From the NCBI RefSeq assembly GCF_016583985.1, contig NZ_NRSD01000001.1:1-64000 (forward strand): 64,000 nt of DNA, in the 5' to 3' direction. The notes beneath the pieces are model-generated. The model ran no database searches and was not told the DNA's origin. It saw only the letters and a list, made by a program, of their open reading frames with translations. Shown piece by piece: positions 56,133 through 64,000 of the stretch. This stretch comes from Thiocapsa imhoffii (GTDB lineage Bacteria > Pseudomonadota > Gammaproteobacteria > Chromatiales > Chromatiaceae). A program made the position numbers and the translations under genes. The first letter of the stretch is position 1. Every line of letters begins with the position of its first letter.

Positions 56133-56820
56133 TGCAGTATCACCGCGGGGAGTTTCAGCGCATCATACAACGTCGATGGCGACGCGCAACCCAAGACCCG
56201 TCCCTGCGGTATCCCCACGATGTCGCCCGCCGGCACCCTTGGCAAGCCGGACATCCTGGTTGTTCGCAACCGATCGGTCAGGTGATCTGATGGTTGCGGG
56301 TGGTGTACCGAACACGTGACGGGTCCTATCGCGCACGCGCGGCAGACGCACGCGCGACCTCCGTCAGCGACCTCGCGCGCGTCCTGCCTCGGTGAGCAGC
56401 GATGATGTCGCCGGCGAACCGTGAAGCTGTTGATCATTCACAATGTCGGCGCAGAGGCAGCCGGGCGGCGAACGGCGTGCGTGGGGGGCCTCAAGCCCTT
56501 CGAGCCTGCGGCGCAAGCTATTGATGAAGAATATTCTTTTAATCCTTTTCAAGATGTTGGCGCGGTGACGAAATCGTCATGACGAGCGGTCTCCAGGCCC
56601 CCTGCCCAGTTGTTATCCTCAGATTTATCCACAGACTGGAGCGGGTGGAGGGGGTGGTTCAAGGTGACCAACGGCGCCAGACCTTCCAGCGCGCAGGCGA
56701 CCTGACAAATCGGGTGGTGGGTTTGGCTCGAAGCGGACGCGGGCGCGCTGCTGTGCGGCGTCGATCCGGTTGGCTCAGGGTCGCGGATGGGCGTCCCGCG
56801 GGTGGGGTTGGGCGAGCACC
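56133..56820. other. 688-base intergenic region between HNH and priA
   Basis: No supported gene is present. The middle is AT-rich for this genome and contains the perfect 12-base palindrome AAGAATATTCTT at 56527-56538. A second perfect inverted repeat, TGACGA-AA-TCGTCA, lies at 56566-56579. Either could be an operator. Short open frames on the - strand (such as 56364-56552) lack ribosome sites and look accidental. This region probably holds promoters for both divergent genes. Confidence 0.45.
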
Positions 56821-59094
56821 GTGAGCACCGACCCACGTGCGGCGAACGAGTCAAGCGGACCGATCCTGCGGGTGGCGGTCGCCGCGCCTCTGTTGGGGAC
56901 CTTCGATTATTGGCCACCGCTTGCCCCCTGCGGGACAGACGCCGTCCCGCCGCGCGCGGGATGGGTCCCTGGCGTGCGGGTGTTGGTGCCCTTTGGTCGT
57001 TCGCGGCGGGTCGGAGTCCTGTTGGAACTGGCCACGACGACGGAACAGGATCCCACGAGCCTGAAGCACATCGAGCGCGTGCTCGACCCCCAGCCACTGC
57101 TTGCCGCGGTGGATCTTGTCCTGATCCGTTGGGCCGCGGACTACTACTGTCAGCCGCTCGGCGAGGCCCTTTTCACCGCGCTGCCGGTGCGTCTGCGCCG
57201 GCCCCGTGCCCTCGACCTGGAGCAGGAGCGCGGCGTCGCGGCGACCGCGGCTGGACGGGTGCTCGATCTCGCCGAGCTCCGTCGGGCGCCCAAGCAGCGT
57301 GCACTCTTGACGGTGATTCGCGCCGCGGGATCGGGCATCGGCCGTGCCGAATTGACCCGCCAGTTGGGCTCCTGCCAGCCGGCCCTGCGCCACCTGCGTG
57401 CCCGCGGGCTCATCGAGGATTGCTCGATCGTGCCCGGGGTGCCGGCCGCGGCCACGGGTGTGCGGGCCGCGCCCGCGGACGCTGGACCTGACTTGAACCC
57501 GCATCAGGTCGAGGTCGTCAACCAGGTGACGCAGGCATTCGGTCAGTTTCGTTCCTTCTTGCTCGAAGGGGTCACCGGGAGTGGCAAGACCGAGGTCTAT
57601 ATCCGGCTCATTCAGGCCGCCGCGGCTCGCGGTGAACAGACCCTCTTGATCGTGCCCGAGATCGGTCTAACCCCGCAGTTGCGTCAGCAACTGGCAGCGC
57701 GTCTCCCGTTCGCCCCCGCCGTCCTGCATTCGGGCATCAGCGATGGGGAGCGCGAGCGTACCTGGCACCAGGTCGCGGCGGGCCGTTCCGAGATCCTGCT
57801 GGGGACCCGCTCGGCGATCTTTACGCCGCTGCCCCGACTCGGCTTGATCCTCGTCGATGAGGAGCATGACACCTCACTCAAACAACAAGATGGATTCCGT
57901 TACTCGGCGCGCGACGTGGCGGTGCGGCGTGCGCAGTTGGTGGGGTGCCCGGTCGTCCTCGGCTCCGCGACGCCGGCATTGGAAACCTTGCACAACGCAC
58001 AGCTCGGGCGCTACGGCTGGTTGCGGCTGCCGGTGCGCGCCGGCGCGGCCGCGCCCCCTCGGATCGCCCTGCTGGACATTCGCAATCAACCCCTGCAAGC
58101 GGGACTGTCCGGGGTGCTGCGCGAGAGCATGCGCGGCGAAATCGCGTCCGGCAATCAGGTTCTGCTCTTCCTGAACCGGCGCGGCTATGCCCCGGTGCTG
58201 ACCTGTCATGCCTGCGGCTGGGTGGGGGAATGCCTGCACTGCGATGCGCGTCTGACCCTCCATCTCGCGCGTCGGCGTCTCTGGTGTCATCACTGCGGGT
58301 GGTTCCAGCCACTGCCGCGCGCGTGCCCGAGCTGTGGGGATGCCGACCTGCGCATGTTGGGGCAGGGAACCGAACGACTGGATGATGAATTGCGCGCATT
58401 GTTTCCAGCGACCGCGATCGCGCGGCTCGATCGCGACACCACCCGCCGACAGGGTGAACTCGCGCGCCTGCTCGAAGCGGTGCGTCGGGGCGAGGTGCAG
58501 ATCCTGCTCGGAACCCAGATGCTGGCGAAGGGACATGACTTTCCGCGGGTCACCCTCGTGGGTATTCTCGATCTCGATCAATCACTCTACGCGAGCGACT
58601 TTCGTGCCCCGGAACGCACCGCGCAACTGATCGTGCAGGTCACGGGTCGGGCCGGACGTGCCGAGCGACCCGGGCGGGTCGTCCTGCAGACGCGTCATCC
58701 CGAACACCCGTTGCTGCAGAGTCTGTTACGCGATGGCTATGCCGGATTCGCCGCCGCCGCGCTGGCCGAACGCCAAGAGGCCGAATTACCTCCCTTCAGC
58801 CATCTGGCTCTGCTGCGCGCGGAGGCGCCCATGCCGGAGGTGCCCATGGCCTTTCTGATGAGCGCTCGCACCCATGCCGAGGTGCTGCGGGAGCCCGACG
58901 TCCACCTCTGGGGTCCCATCCCCGCCCCGATGGAGCGGCGCGCTGCACGCTATCGCGCTCAACTCCTTGTGCAGTCCCCGCGACGCGGTCCATTGCGTCG
59001 GCTGCTGGCTGGTTGGACGCGTGCCTTGCATGCCCTGCCGCGCCCCCGAGGCTTGCGCTGGTCGCTCGATATCGATCCCCAGGATATGAGCTGA
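56821..59094 (+). CDS. priA: primosomal replication restart helicase PriA
   Basis: PriA recognises stalled forks and reloads the replisome. From GTG 56821 the protein has 757 residues; a TTG at 56770 would add 17. It has the N-terminal 3'-DNA-binding domain (LGTFDYWPP), Walker A GVTGSGKTEVYIRL, Walker B LILVDEEHDTSLKQQDG and paired zinc knuckles (CHACGWVGECLHCD, CHHCGW, CPSCGD). The helicase motif GTQMLAKGHDFPRVTLV follows. Similarity starts around the IL-RVAVAAPL segment, so either start is compatible. Confidence 0.95.
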   Translation: MSTDPRAANESSGPILRVAVAAPLLGTFDYWPPLAPCGTDAVPPRAGWVPGVRVLVPFGRSRRVGVLLELATTTEQDPTSLKHIERVLDPQPLLAAVDLVLIRWAADYYCQPLGEALFTALPVRLRRPRALDLEQERGVAATAAGRVLDLAELRRAPKQRALLTVIRAAGSGIGRAELTRQLGSCQPALRHLRARGLIEDCSIVPGVPAAATGVRAAPADAGPDLNPHQVEVVNQVTQAFGQFRSFLLEGVTGSGKTEVYIRLIQAAAARGEQTLLIVPEIGLTPQLRQQLAARLPFAPAVLHSGISDGERERTWHQVAAGRSEILLGTRSAIFTPLPRLGLILVDEEHDTSLKQQDGFRYSARDVAVRRAQLVGCPVVLGSATPALETLHNAQLGRYGWLRLPVRAGAAAPPRIALLDIRNQPLQAGLSGVLRESMRGEIASGNQVLLFLNRRGYAPVLTCHACGWVGECLHCDARLTLHLARRRLWCHHCGWFQPLPRACPSCGDADLRMLGQGTERLDDELRALFPATAIARLDRDTTRRQGELARLLEAVRRGEVQILLGTQMLAKGHDFPRVTLVGILDLDQSLYASDFRAPERTAQLIVQVTGRAGRAERPGRVVLQTRHPEHPLLQSLLRDGYAGFAAAALAERQEAELPPFSHLALLRAEAPMPEVPMAFLMSARTHAEVLREPDVHLWGPIPAPMERRAARYRAQLLVQSPRRGPLRRLLAGWTRALHALPRPRGLRWSLDIDPQDMS

Positions 59095-59123
59095 ACGATC
59101 CGGGTTTTGGGGTCTGTTCAAGG

Positions 59124-59143
59124 GGCCCGCGTGCGCGCGGGCC
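59124..59143 (+). terminator. terminator-like hairpin after priA
   Basis: A perfect 8-base-pair stem (GGCCCGCG/CGCGGGCC) with a 4-base loop lies 30 bases after the priA stop. There is no T-tract, so it may act with Rho or only stabilise the 3' end. Confidence 0.45.
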
Positions 59144-59291
59144 ATGATCAGGCCTCACGGATTGAGTTATCCTTGCCTGCGCGCTGTCATGCGATCGAGT
59201 GCGTCGCGCACCGCGCTCACGATCAGCGGGATCACCGTCACAGTGCCGTTCATGCCCCTCACTGGGCGGCCCGAACCCTGAAGCCAACGTC

Positions 59292-61064
59292 ATGAAGCAA
59301 GCTATCATCGATCTGATCCGTGTCGCCCTGACCCGTCTCGACGAGGCCTCCGCCACGTCCTCGGCGGGCCACCCCGAGCCTCAGGTGGAGCGCACCCGGG
59401 ATGCGACCCACGGCGATTTCGCGACCAATTTGGCGATGATCCTCGCCAAGACCCACAGGTCCAAGCCGCGTGAGGTTGCCGAACGCTTGGTTGCGGCCTT
59501 GCCCGCATCGCCGCTGATCGCGCGCGTCGAGATCGCCGGACCCGGCTTCATCAATTTTTTTCTCGCCGAGGATGCCTATCGCCAGGTGATCCCGGAGATT
59601 CTGCGCGCGGGGCCGGATTATGGTCGCAGTGATCAGGGGCAGGGGCGGCGCGTGCAGGTCGAGTTCGTCTCGGCGAATCCGACCGGACCACTACACGTTG
59701 GGCACGGTCGCGGCGCCGCCTATGGCGCGGTGGTGGCCGATCTGCTCGAGGCGGTGGGCTTCGATGTTCACCGCGAATACTATGTCAATGATGCCGGTCG
59801 GCAGATGGACATCCTGGCCGCTTCGATCTGGCTGCGCTATTTGGAGCTCTGTGGCGAGGAAGTGGCATTCCCAAGCAATGGCTATCGCGGTGATTATGTC
59901 TGGGACATCGCCGCGACCTTACACCGTGAGCACGGTGAGGCCTATCGCGCTGACGCCGCCGAGGTGTTCGCTGGACTTCCTCCCGATGCGGGTCCCGATG
60001 GCCAAGACGGCGGCGACAAGGAAGCCCATATCGATGGCTTGATCACCGCGGCGAAGCGTCTGTTGGGTGACAACCGCTATCGTTATGTCTTCGAACTCGG
60101 ATTGAACACCATCCTGGACGACATCCGTGAGGATCTCGCGCAGTTCGGGGTGACCTATCAGGAATGGTATTCCGAGCGGACCTTGGCCGAGAGCGGCGCG
60201 GTGAACCGGGCGGTCGAACGCTTGCGCGAGGCCGGTCACCTCTACGAGCAGAGTGGGGCGCTCTGGTTCCGGTCCAGTGCCTTCGGTGATGCGAAGGACC
60301 GTGTCGTGGTCCGTGAGAATGGTCAAAGTACCTATTTCGCCTCGGACATCGCCTATCATCTGGACAAACTCGAGCGCGGTTTCGAGCGCGTCATCGACAT
60401 CTGGGGCGCCGACCATCACGGCTATGTGCCACGCGTGAAGGCGGCCCTGAGCGCCATGGGCGAGGACGCCGGGCGGCTCGATGTCCTGCTGGTCCAGTTC
60501 GCGATCCTCTACCGAGGCGGTGAAAAGGCGCAGATGTCGACCCGCTCGGGCGAGTTCGTCACCTTGCGCCAATTGCGCAAGGAGGTCGGCCGGGACGCGG
60601 CACGCTTCTTCTATGTCATGCGTCGGTGCGAACAACATTTGGATTTTGATCTGGATCTGGCGAAATCCGAGTCCTCCGACAATCCGGTCTATTATGTCCA
60701 GTATGCCCATGCGCGTGTTTGCAGCGTGTTGCGCCAGGCCGCGGAGCGCGGAATCGCGGTCGATCCCTCGCCGGGCACGCGTCATCTCGAACGGCTGACG
60801 GAGACCCATGAGATGGCCTTGCAGCGGACCCTGGCGCGGTATCCGGAGGTGGTGGAGGCCGCGGCGCTCAAGGCCGAGCCACACCAGCTCACACAATACC
60901 TGCGTGAGCTGGCGAACGATCTGCACACCTATTACAACGCTCACCCATTCTTGGTCGAGGACATTGACCTGCGCGATGCGCGCATCAAGTTGATCCTGGC
61001 CGTGCGCGAGGTGCTGCGCAATGGGCTCGGGCTTTTGGGTGTTTCGGCACCGGAGTCGATGTGA
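59292..61064 (+). CDS. argS: arginyl-tRNA synthetase
   Basis: ArgS charges tRNA-Arg. From ATG 59292 ([16 protein letters not shown]) the class I synthetase has 590 residues with the HIGH-like motif [15 protein letters not shown], the ArgS-typical [12 protein letters not shown] in place of KMSKS, and a C-terminal DALR anticodon-binding domain. The open frame extends 31 codons upstream without similarity. Two heptad-like units (GCCCGAA, CCCTGAA) lie 9 bases before the ATG and no Shine-Dalgarno sequence is evident. The SPOR-domain gene follows after 1 base. Confidence 0.97.
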   Translation: MKQAIIDLIRVALTRLDEASATSSAGHPEPQVERTRDATHGDFATNLAMILAKTHRSKPREVAERLVAALPASPLIARVEIAGPGFINFFLAEDAYRQVIPEILRAGPDYGRSDQGQGRRVQVEFVSANPTGPLHVGHGRGAAYGAVVADLLEAVGFDVHREYYVNDAGRQMDILAASIWLRYLELCGEEVAFPSNGYRGDYVWDIAATLHREHGEAYRADAAEVFAGLPPDAGPDGQDGGDKEAHIDGLITAAKRLLGDNRYRYVFELGLNTILDDIREDLAQFGVTYQEWYSERTLAESGAVNRAVERLREAGHLYEQSGALWFRSSAFGDAKDRVVVRENGQSTYFASDIAYHLDKLERGFERVIDIWGADHHGYVPRVKAALSAMGEDAGRLDVLLVQFAILYRGGEKAQMSTRSGEFVTLRQLRKEVGRDAARFFYVMRRCEQHLDFDLDLAKSESSDNPVYYVQYAHARVCSVLRQAAERGIAVDPSPGTRHLERLTETHEMALQRTLARYPEVVEAAALKAEPHQLTQYLRELANDLHTYYNAHPFLVEDIDLRDARIKLILAVREVLRNGLGLLGVSAPESM

Positions 61065-61065
61065 G

Positions 61066-61662
61066 ATGACTCGAGACTATCGGCGCGGCAGCGTGGGGCG
61101 CCCATCCGTGCCGCGACGCAAACAGGGCCAATCCTGTATCTGGTCCTTTCTCCTTGGCGGCATGCTGGGTGCCTTCATCGTGGGCTTCTTCTGGGTCCAG
61201 AACCCGGATGCGGTCAAACAGCCCGAACAATCCGCCGCGGAGCCGTCCGAACGTCCCACCCTGCCCCCGTCACCGAGCTTCGAGTTTCCGCACTTGTTTC
61301 GTGATACAGAGGTCGACATCGGCACGGGCGCGGTGCGACCGCCACCGCCACCCGCCCCACGTCCTGAACCGCAGGCCGTTGAGCCCGTCGCACCCGTGGC
61401 GCCGGCCGCGCCGGTGGCCGCGGCTGGCCGCGGTGTCCTGATTCAAGTGGCCTCCTTTGGGCGCGGTGCCGATGCCGAGCGACTCAAGGCCGAGCTCGCC
61501 TTGCTGGGCATTCCCAGTCGCGTGGAGGTCGCCACCGTGGCCAGTGGTCAGACCTACCACCGGGTTCGCACCGGCCCCTATGCCAGTCCGTCCGAGGTCG
61601 ATCGGGTGCGTGCGTTGTTGCAACGCCACGGTCATGAGGCGATGACGATTCGCGTCCCTTGA
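61066..61662 (+). CDS. SPOR-domain membrane protein (FtsN-like layout)
   Basis: The 198-residue protein has a basic cytoplasmic N-terminus, one membrane helix (residues about 24-46, IWSFLLGGMLGAFIVGFFW), a Pro/Ala/Val-rich periplasmic linker and a C-terminal SPOR domain (VLIQVASFGRGADAERLKAEL...YHRVRTGPYAS). SPOR domains bind denuded peptidoglycan at the septum. The gene directly follows argS, the place and layout often described for FtsN-type proteins, but the essential FtsN segment cannot be confirmed. Confidence 0.87.
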   Translation: MTRDYRRGSVGRPSVPRRKQGQSCIWSFLLGGMLGAFIVGFFWVQNPDAVKQPEQSAAEPSERPTLPPSPSFEFPHLFRDTEVDIGTGAVRPPPPPAPRPEPQAVEPVAPVAPAAPVAAAGRGVLIQVASFGRGADAERLKAELALLGIPSRVEVATVASGQTYHRVRTGPYASPSEVDRVRALLQRHGHEAMTIRVP

Positions 61663-61715
61663 AGCGGGGCCGTCTATAGATGAGTGATTGTTCCGTCCGA
61701 GCTCAATCGGCTTGA

Positions 61716-62381
61716 TCAACCTAACTCGAGCATTTCACCCGAGGCCACATAGACGGTGCGCTCGGCGACATTGGTAGCCCGGTCCGCCACGCGCTCGTAG
61801 TTGTGCACGATCCAGAGCAGGTAGGTTCCCAGCGTGGCGAAGTCCGGGTCCGCGCGCATCATGGCAAGGACCTGTTCGATCACGGCGCGTTCGTTGTCGT
61901 CGACCTGCTCCTCACGCGCGATGCTGTCGCGCGCGTGCTGCTCGTCCTCGCTCGCGGTAAAGGCTGCGAGACTCTCCGTTAACATGGCGATGGCATCCGT
62001 GGCGACCGCAATGATTGCCTCGACGGGCTCGCGAGGAAACCGCGCCTCGCCAGCGCGCAGGATGATGCGTGCGATGTCGGCGGCATAATCACCGATGCGC
62101 TCGAGCTCCGAGGCCAGCTCCATGCAGGCGCCGATCGCTCGCAAATCCGCCCCCGCGGGCTTGTAGGCCGCCAGTGCAACCAGGCATTCCTGCTCGAGGA
62201 CCCGCCGCTGCGCGTTGATCCGCAGGTCGTCGGAGATGATTCGGGCAGCGTTGCCAGTGTCCTGCTCGGCGAGGCATTGCACCGATGCGTGCAGGGCGTC
62301 GATGACCAACTGCCCCAAGTCTCCAACCGCCTCTTGCAACTGGGCACGGCGTCGCTGGACCAGATTGATGTGCTCGCTCAT
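61716..62381 (-). CDS. phoU: phosphate signalling protein PhoU
   Basis: PhoU links the Pst phosphate transporter to the PhoR kinase. The 221-residue protein from ATG 62381 has two three-helix PhoU repeats, with the motifs ELERIGDYAADIARI and HNYERVADRATNVAERTVY, each containing the E/D-rich metal site. A GTG 6 bases upstream is an alternative start. No pst genes are adjacent. Confidence 0.94.
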   Translation of the reverse strand: MSEHINLVQRRRAQLQEAVGDLGQLVIDALHASVQCLAEQDTGNAARIISDDLRINAQRRVLEQECLVALAAYKPAGADLRAIGACMELASELERIGDYAADIARIILRAGEARFPREPVEAIIAVATDAIAMLTESLAAFTASEDEQHARDSIAREEQVDDNERAVIEQVLAMMRADPDFATLGTYLLWIVHNYERVADRATNVAERTVYVASGEMLELG

Positions 62382-62407
62382 CTCCACTTTATCCTCATGA
62401 TTGGCGG

Positions 62408-63586
62408 TCAGGGCCGCGCCGGTCGATCTCCGTGCGCTCCCGGTTGGATCAGGGGTTGTCGTGCTGTCGTGAAGGCGTCCTCGACCAGTGCTTGGATCGA
62501 CTCAGCCTTCGCCTCGATATCCCGCACCAGGGCAAATTGCACGGCGGCCTTGCGCAGATTCTGATGCGGCTCCGTGATCTTGAAGTAGCGGTTGCCGTCG
62601 AGATGATCGGTCAGAAAGCGCAGTCCCAACTCGAACGGCATGAGCGCGAGCGCGTTTGGGATCAGGTTCCGCTCGGCATCAAGCAACCAATGGCGGGTTT
62701 GCTGAGCATAGGCCCGCAGGAGCGGCGCTGCCAAATCGAGATCGAAACAGACCCCCCCGCCAGCGGCCGTTTCGCCGCGGCGGTTGCAGCAGGAACGCAG
62801 ACAGTCCCCGATATCGTGAAGAATCAAGCCCGGCTGAACCGTATCCAGGTCGATCAAGGCGCGGGCCCGACCATCGCTGGAGTCGAACAACATGTTATCG
62901 AGTTTCGGGTCACCGTGAATGATGCGCACCGGAATCCGCCCCGCGGCCTGCGCATCGGCGAGGCAACGGCTGAGTTCGCGATGCGTCTCCACGAACCCGA
63001 GACAGGCCGCGAGATCGTCGTCCTGTTCTCCCGGGTCGACGGTGGCGTGGCAGGCGTCGAGGCGGGCCAGATATCCGGGTGTCTCGTGGAAGCCCGGCAG
63101 CGTGATCCCCATGGCGTCGCTTGGCAGGGTTTGCAGCAGGCTGTGGAAGCGCCCCAGTAGGAGGCCGACTTCCCGGGCCTGTGCGGGTGAAGCGAGCGAC
63201 GGGAGGCTGATCGTGTTCGTGATGAACTCCATCAGCCGCCAGATCCCACCGGTCGCATCCTGGAGCGCCGTGGCCCCGGCGTGTGTGGGAACGAGGCGCG
63301 GCAAGTGCAGATCGTCGGGTGGATGCCGGGTGGCATGGGCAGCGAGACGTTGCAGGTTGCGCATGATCTGGAGCGGGTCGGGAAAGACCCGCGGGTTGAG
63401 GCGCTGGAGCACATAGTCACACGGCCCGGCCTGCACCCGGAAGGTTTCGTTGATCAGGCCGCGTCCAAGGGGGGCGATCCGCTCGACGGGTCGCGGGATC
63501 GCAAAGCCACTCGCGATTTGCTCGATGAGCCCCAAGGACCCTTCGCCGGGGTCGGCCCCCCGGGTCTCAATCGGAGCGGCGCACAT
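62408..63586 (-). CDS. aminoglycoside phosphotransferase-fold kinase (N-acetylhexosamine kinase-like)
   Basis: The roughly 392-residue kinase has the ATP-lid motif GRGLINETFRV, then YVLQRLNPRVFPDP, the catalytic loop IIHGDPKLDNMLF and the metal motif ALIDLDTVQPGLILHDIGD. The layout resembles NahK-type N-acetylhexosamine 1-kinases, but the substrate is not proven. Starts at 63595 and 63586 both lie within the end of relA, so the two genes overlap and are probably cotranscribed; neither has a clear ribosome site. Confidence 0.82.
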   Translation of the reverse strand: MCAAPIETRGADPGEGSLGLIEQIASGFAIPRPVERIAPLGRGLINETFRVQAGPCDYVLQRLNPRVFPDPLQIMRNLQRLAAHATRHPPDDLHLPRLVPTHAGATALQDATGGIWRLMEFITNTISLPSLASPAQAREVGLLLGRFHSLLQTLPSDAMGITLPGFHETPGYLARLDACHATVDPGEQDDDLAACLGFVETHRELSRCLADAQAAGRIPVRIIHGDPKLDNMLFDSSDGRARALIDLDTVQPGLILHDIGDCLRSCCNRRGETAAGGGVCFDLDLAAPLLRAYAQQTRHWLLDAERNLIPNALALMPFELGLRFLTDHLDGNRYFKITEPHQNLRKAAVQFALVRDIEAKAESIQALVEDAFTTARQPLIQPGAHGDRPARP

Positions 63587-64000
63587 CGAGGACATCTGGA
63601 ATCTGATCGAGTTTCGCCATGATCCGCGCGAGATGGTCCATATTGCGGACCTCCAGGGTGAAGCGCATCGCGGCCGTGTCGGTGGAACGCTCGGAGTGGG
63701 TGTTGACGCCCAGGACGTTGATGTCGTCATCGGACAGCACCGAGGAGACATCGCGCAGCAGACCCTTGCGATCGAGCGCGATCACGAGGACATCGACCGG
63801 GTAGCCCCCGTGCGCGGGTTGCGTGGCCCAGTGCACCTCGATCAGACGTTCGCTCTCCGCGGGCGGCAGATGACGGAGATTCCCGCAATCCTGGCGGTGG
63901 ATCGTGACCCCGCGTCCGCGCGTCACGAAGCCGACGATGGGATCATTGGGCACGGGCTTACAGCATTGCGCCAGGTTGGTCATGAGATCATCGACGCCCT
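63567..64000 (-). CDS. relA: RelA (p)ppGpp synthetase, C-terminal part
   Basis: Only the last 144 or so codons are in the window; the gene continues past 64000. The visible part holds the conserved-cysteine/RIS segment (LAQCCKPVPNDPIVGFVTRG) and the ACT domain (KGLLRDVSSVLSDDDINVLGV). It ends IPDVLDVRRSD. The GFVTRGRGVTIHR wording and the DVLDVRR end are closer to RelA than to SpoT by eye, so RelA is preferred. These domains sense the ribosome and deacylated tRNA. Confidence 0.88.
   Translation of the reverse strand, partial: GVDDLMTNLAQCCKPVPNDPIVGFVTRGRGVTIHRQDCGNLRHLPPAESERLIEVHWATQPAHGGYPVDVLVIALDRKGLLRDVSSVLSDDDINVLGVNTHSERSTDTAAMRFTLEVRNMDHLARIMAKLDQIPDVLDVRRSD

Noticed and set aside
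56364..56552. 62-residue open frame on the - strand in the priA upstream gap
   Set aside because: No ribosome site, no recognisable domain and no coupling to a neighbour.

Overview
The window comes from a GC-rich gammaproteobacterium. The gene order mnmG-rsmG-parA-parB-atpIBEFHAGDC, followed by glmU and glmS, and the general look of the proteins suggest a Chromatiaceae-type purple sulfur bacterium or a close relative. The family assignment is inference; no photosynthesis or sulfur gene lies in the window.

Positions 1-18850 are a defence island on the + strand. It carries the distal part of a type 1 BREX system: brxC, pglX, pglZ and brxL. brxA and brxB would be expected just upstream of the window. 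Between pglX and pglZ lies a translationally coupled ATPase/HNH nuclease pair with the architecture of Septu (PtuA/PtuB), so two anti-phage modules appear to share one transcription unit. The brxC/pglX spacer holds an antitoxin/PIN pair. The pglZ/brxL spacer holds a second, related antitoxin/PIN pair that has decayed and collapsed onto remnants of a UPF0175/DUF3368 pair. Seven-base tandem repeats (GGGTTCA or its complement) sit at the BREX gene borders, directly before the start codons of brxC, pglX and brxL, and twice inside the pglX reading frame. A decayed IS607-family element (intact serine recombinase, broken tnpB) closes the island.

From 18.9 to 35.5 kb, on the - strand, is the core housekeeping block: mnmG, rsmG, parA, parB, the nine-gene ATP synthase operon, a SlyD-like FKBP, glmU, glmS, a previously hidden 44-codon ORF coupled to glmS, and truC.

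From 35.6 to 49.5 kb are two related membrane/regulatory clusters. The first (+ strand) is MoxR ATPase, DUF58 and a DUF3488-transglutaminase (TgpA-like). The second (- strand) is a UbiC-like protein, RDD, SpoIIM-like, DUF4129 and DUF4350. Between them are a B12-binding radical SAM protein, a small hypothetical protein, a FemAB/GNAT-like protein and an acyl-CoA synthetase.

From 50.6 to 64 kb is mixed core content: an Lpp-type lipoprotein convergent with an L,D-transpeptidase, an EF-G paralogue, SixA, a fructosamine-kinase-like protein, an HNH protein, PriA, ArgS, a SPOR-domain protein, PhoU, a sugar-kinase-like phosphotransferase, and the C-terminal end of RelA running off the window. No rRNA, tRNA or CRISPR array was seen.
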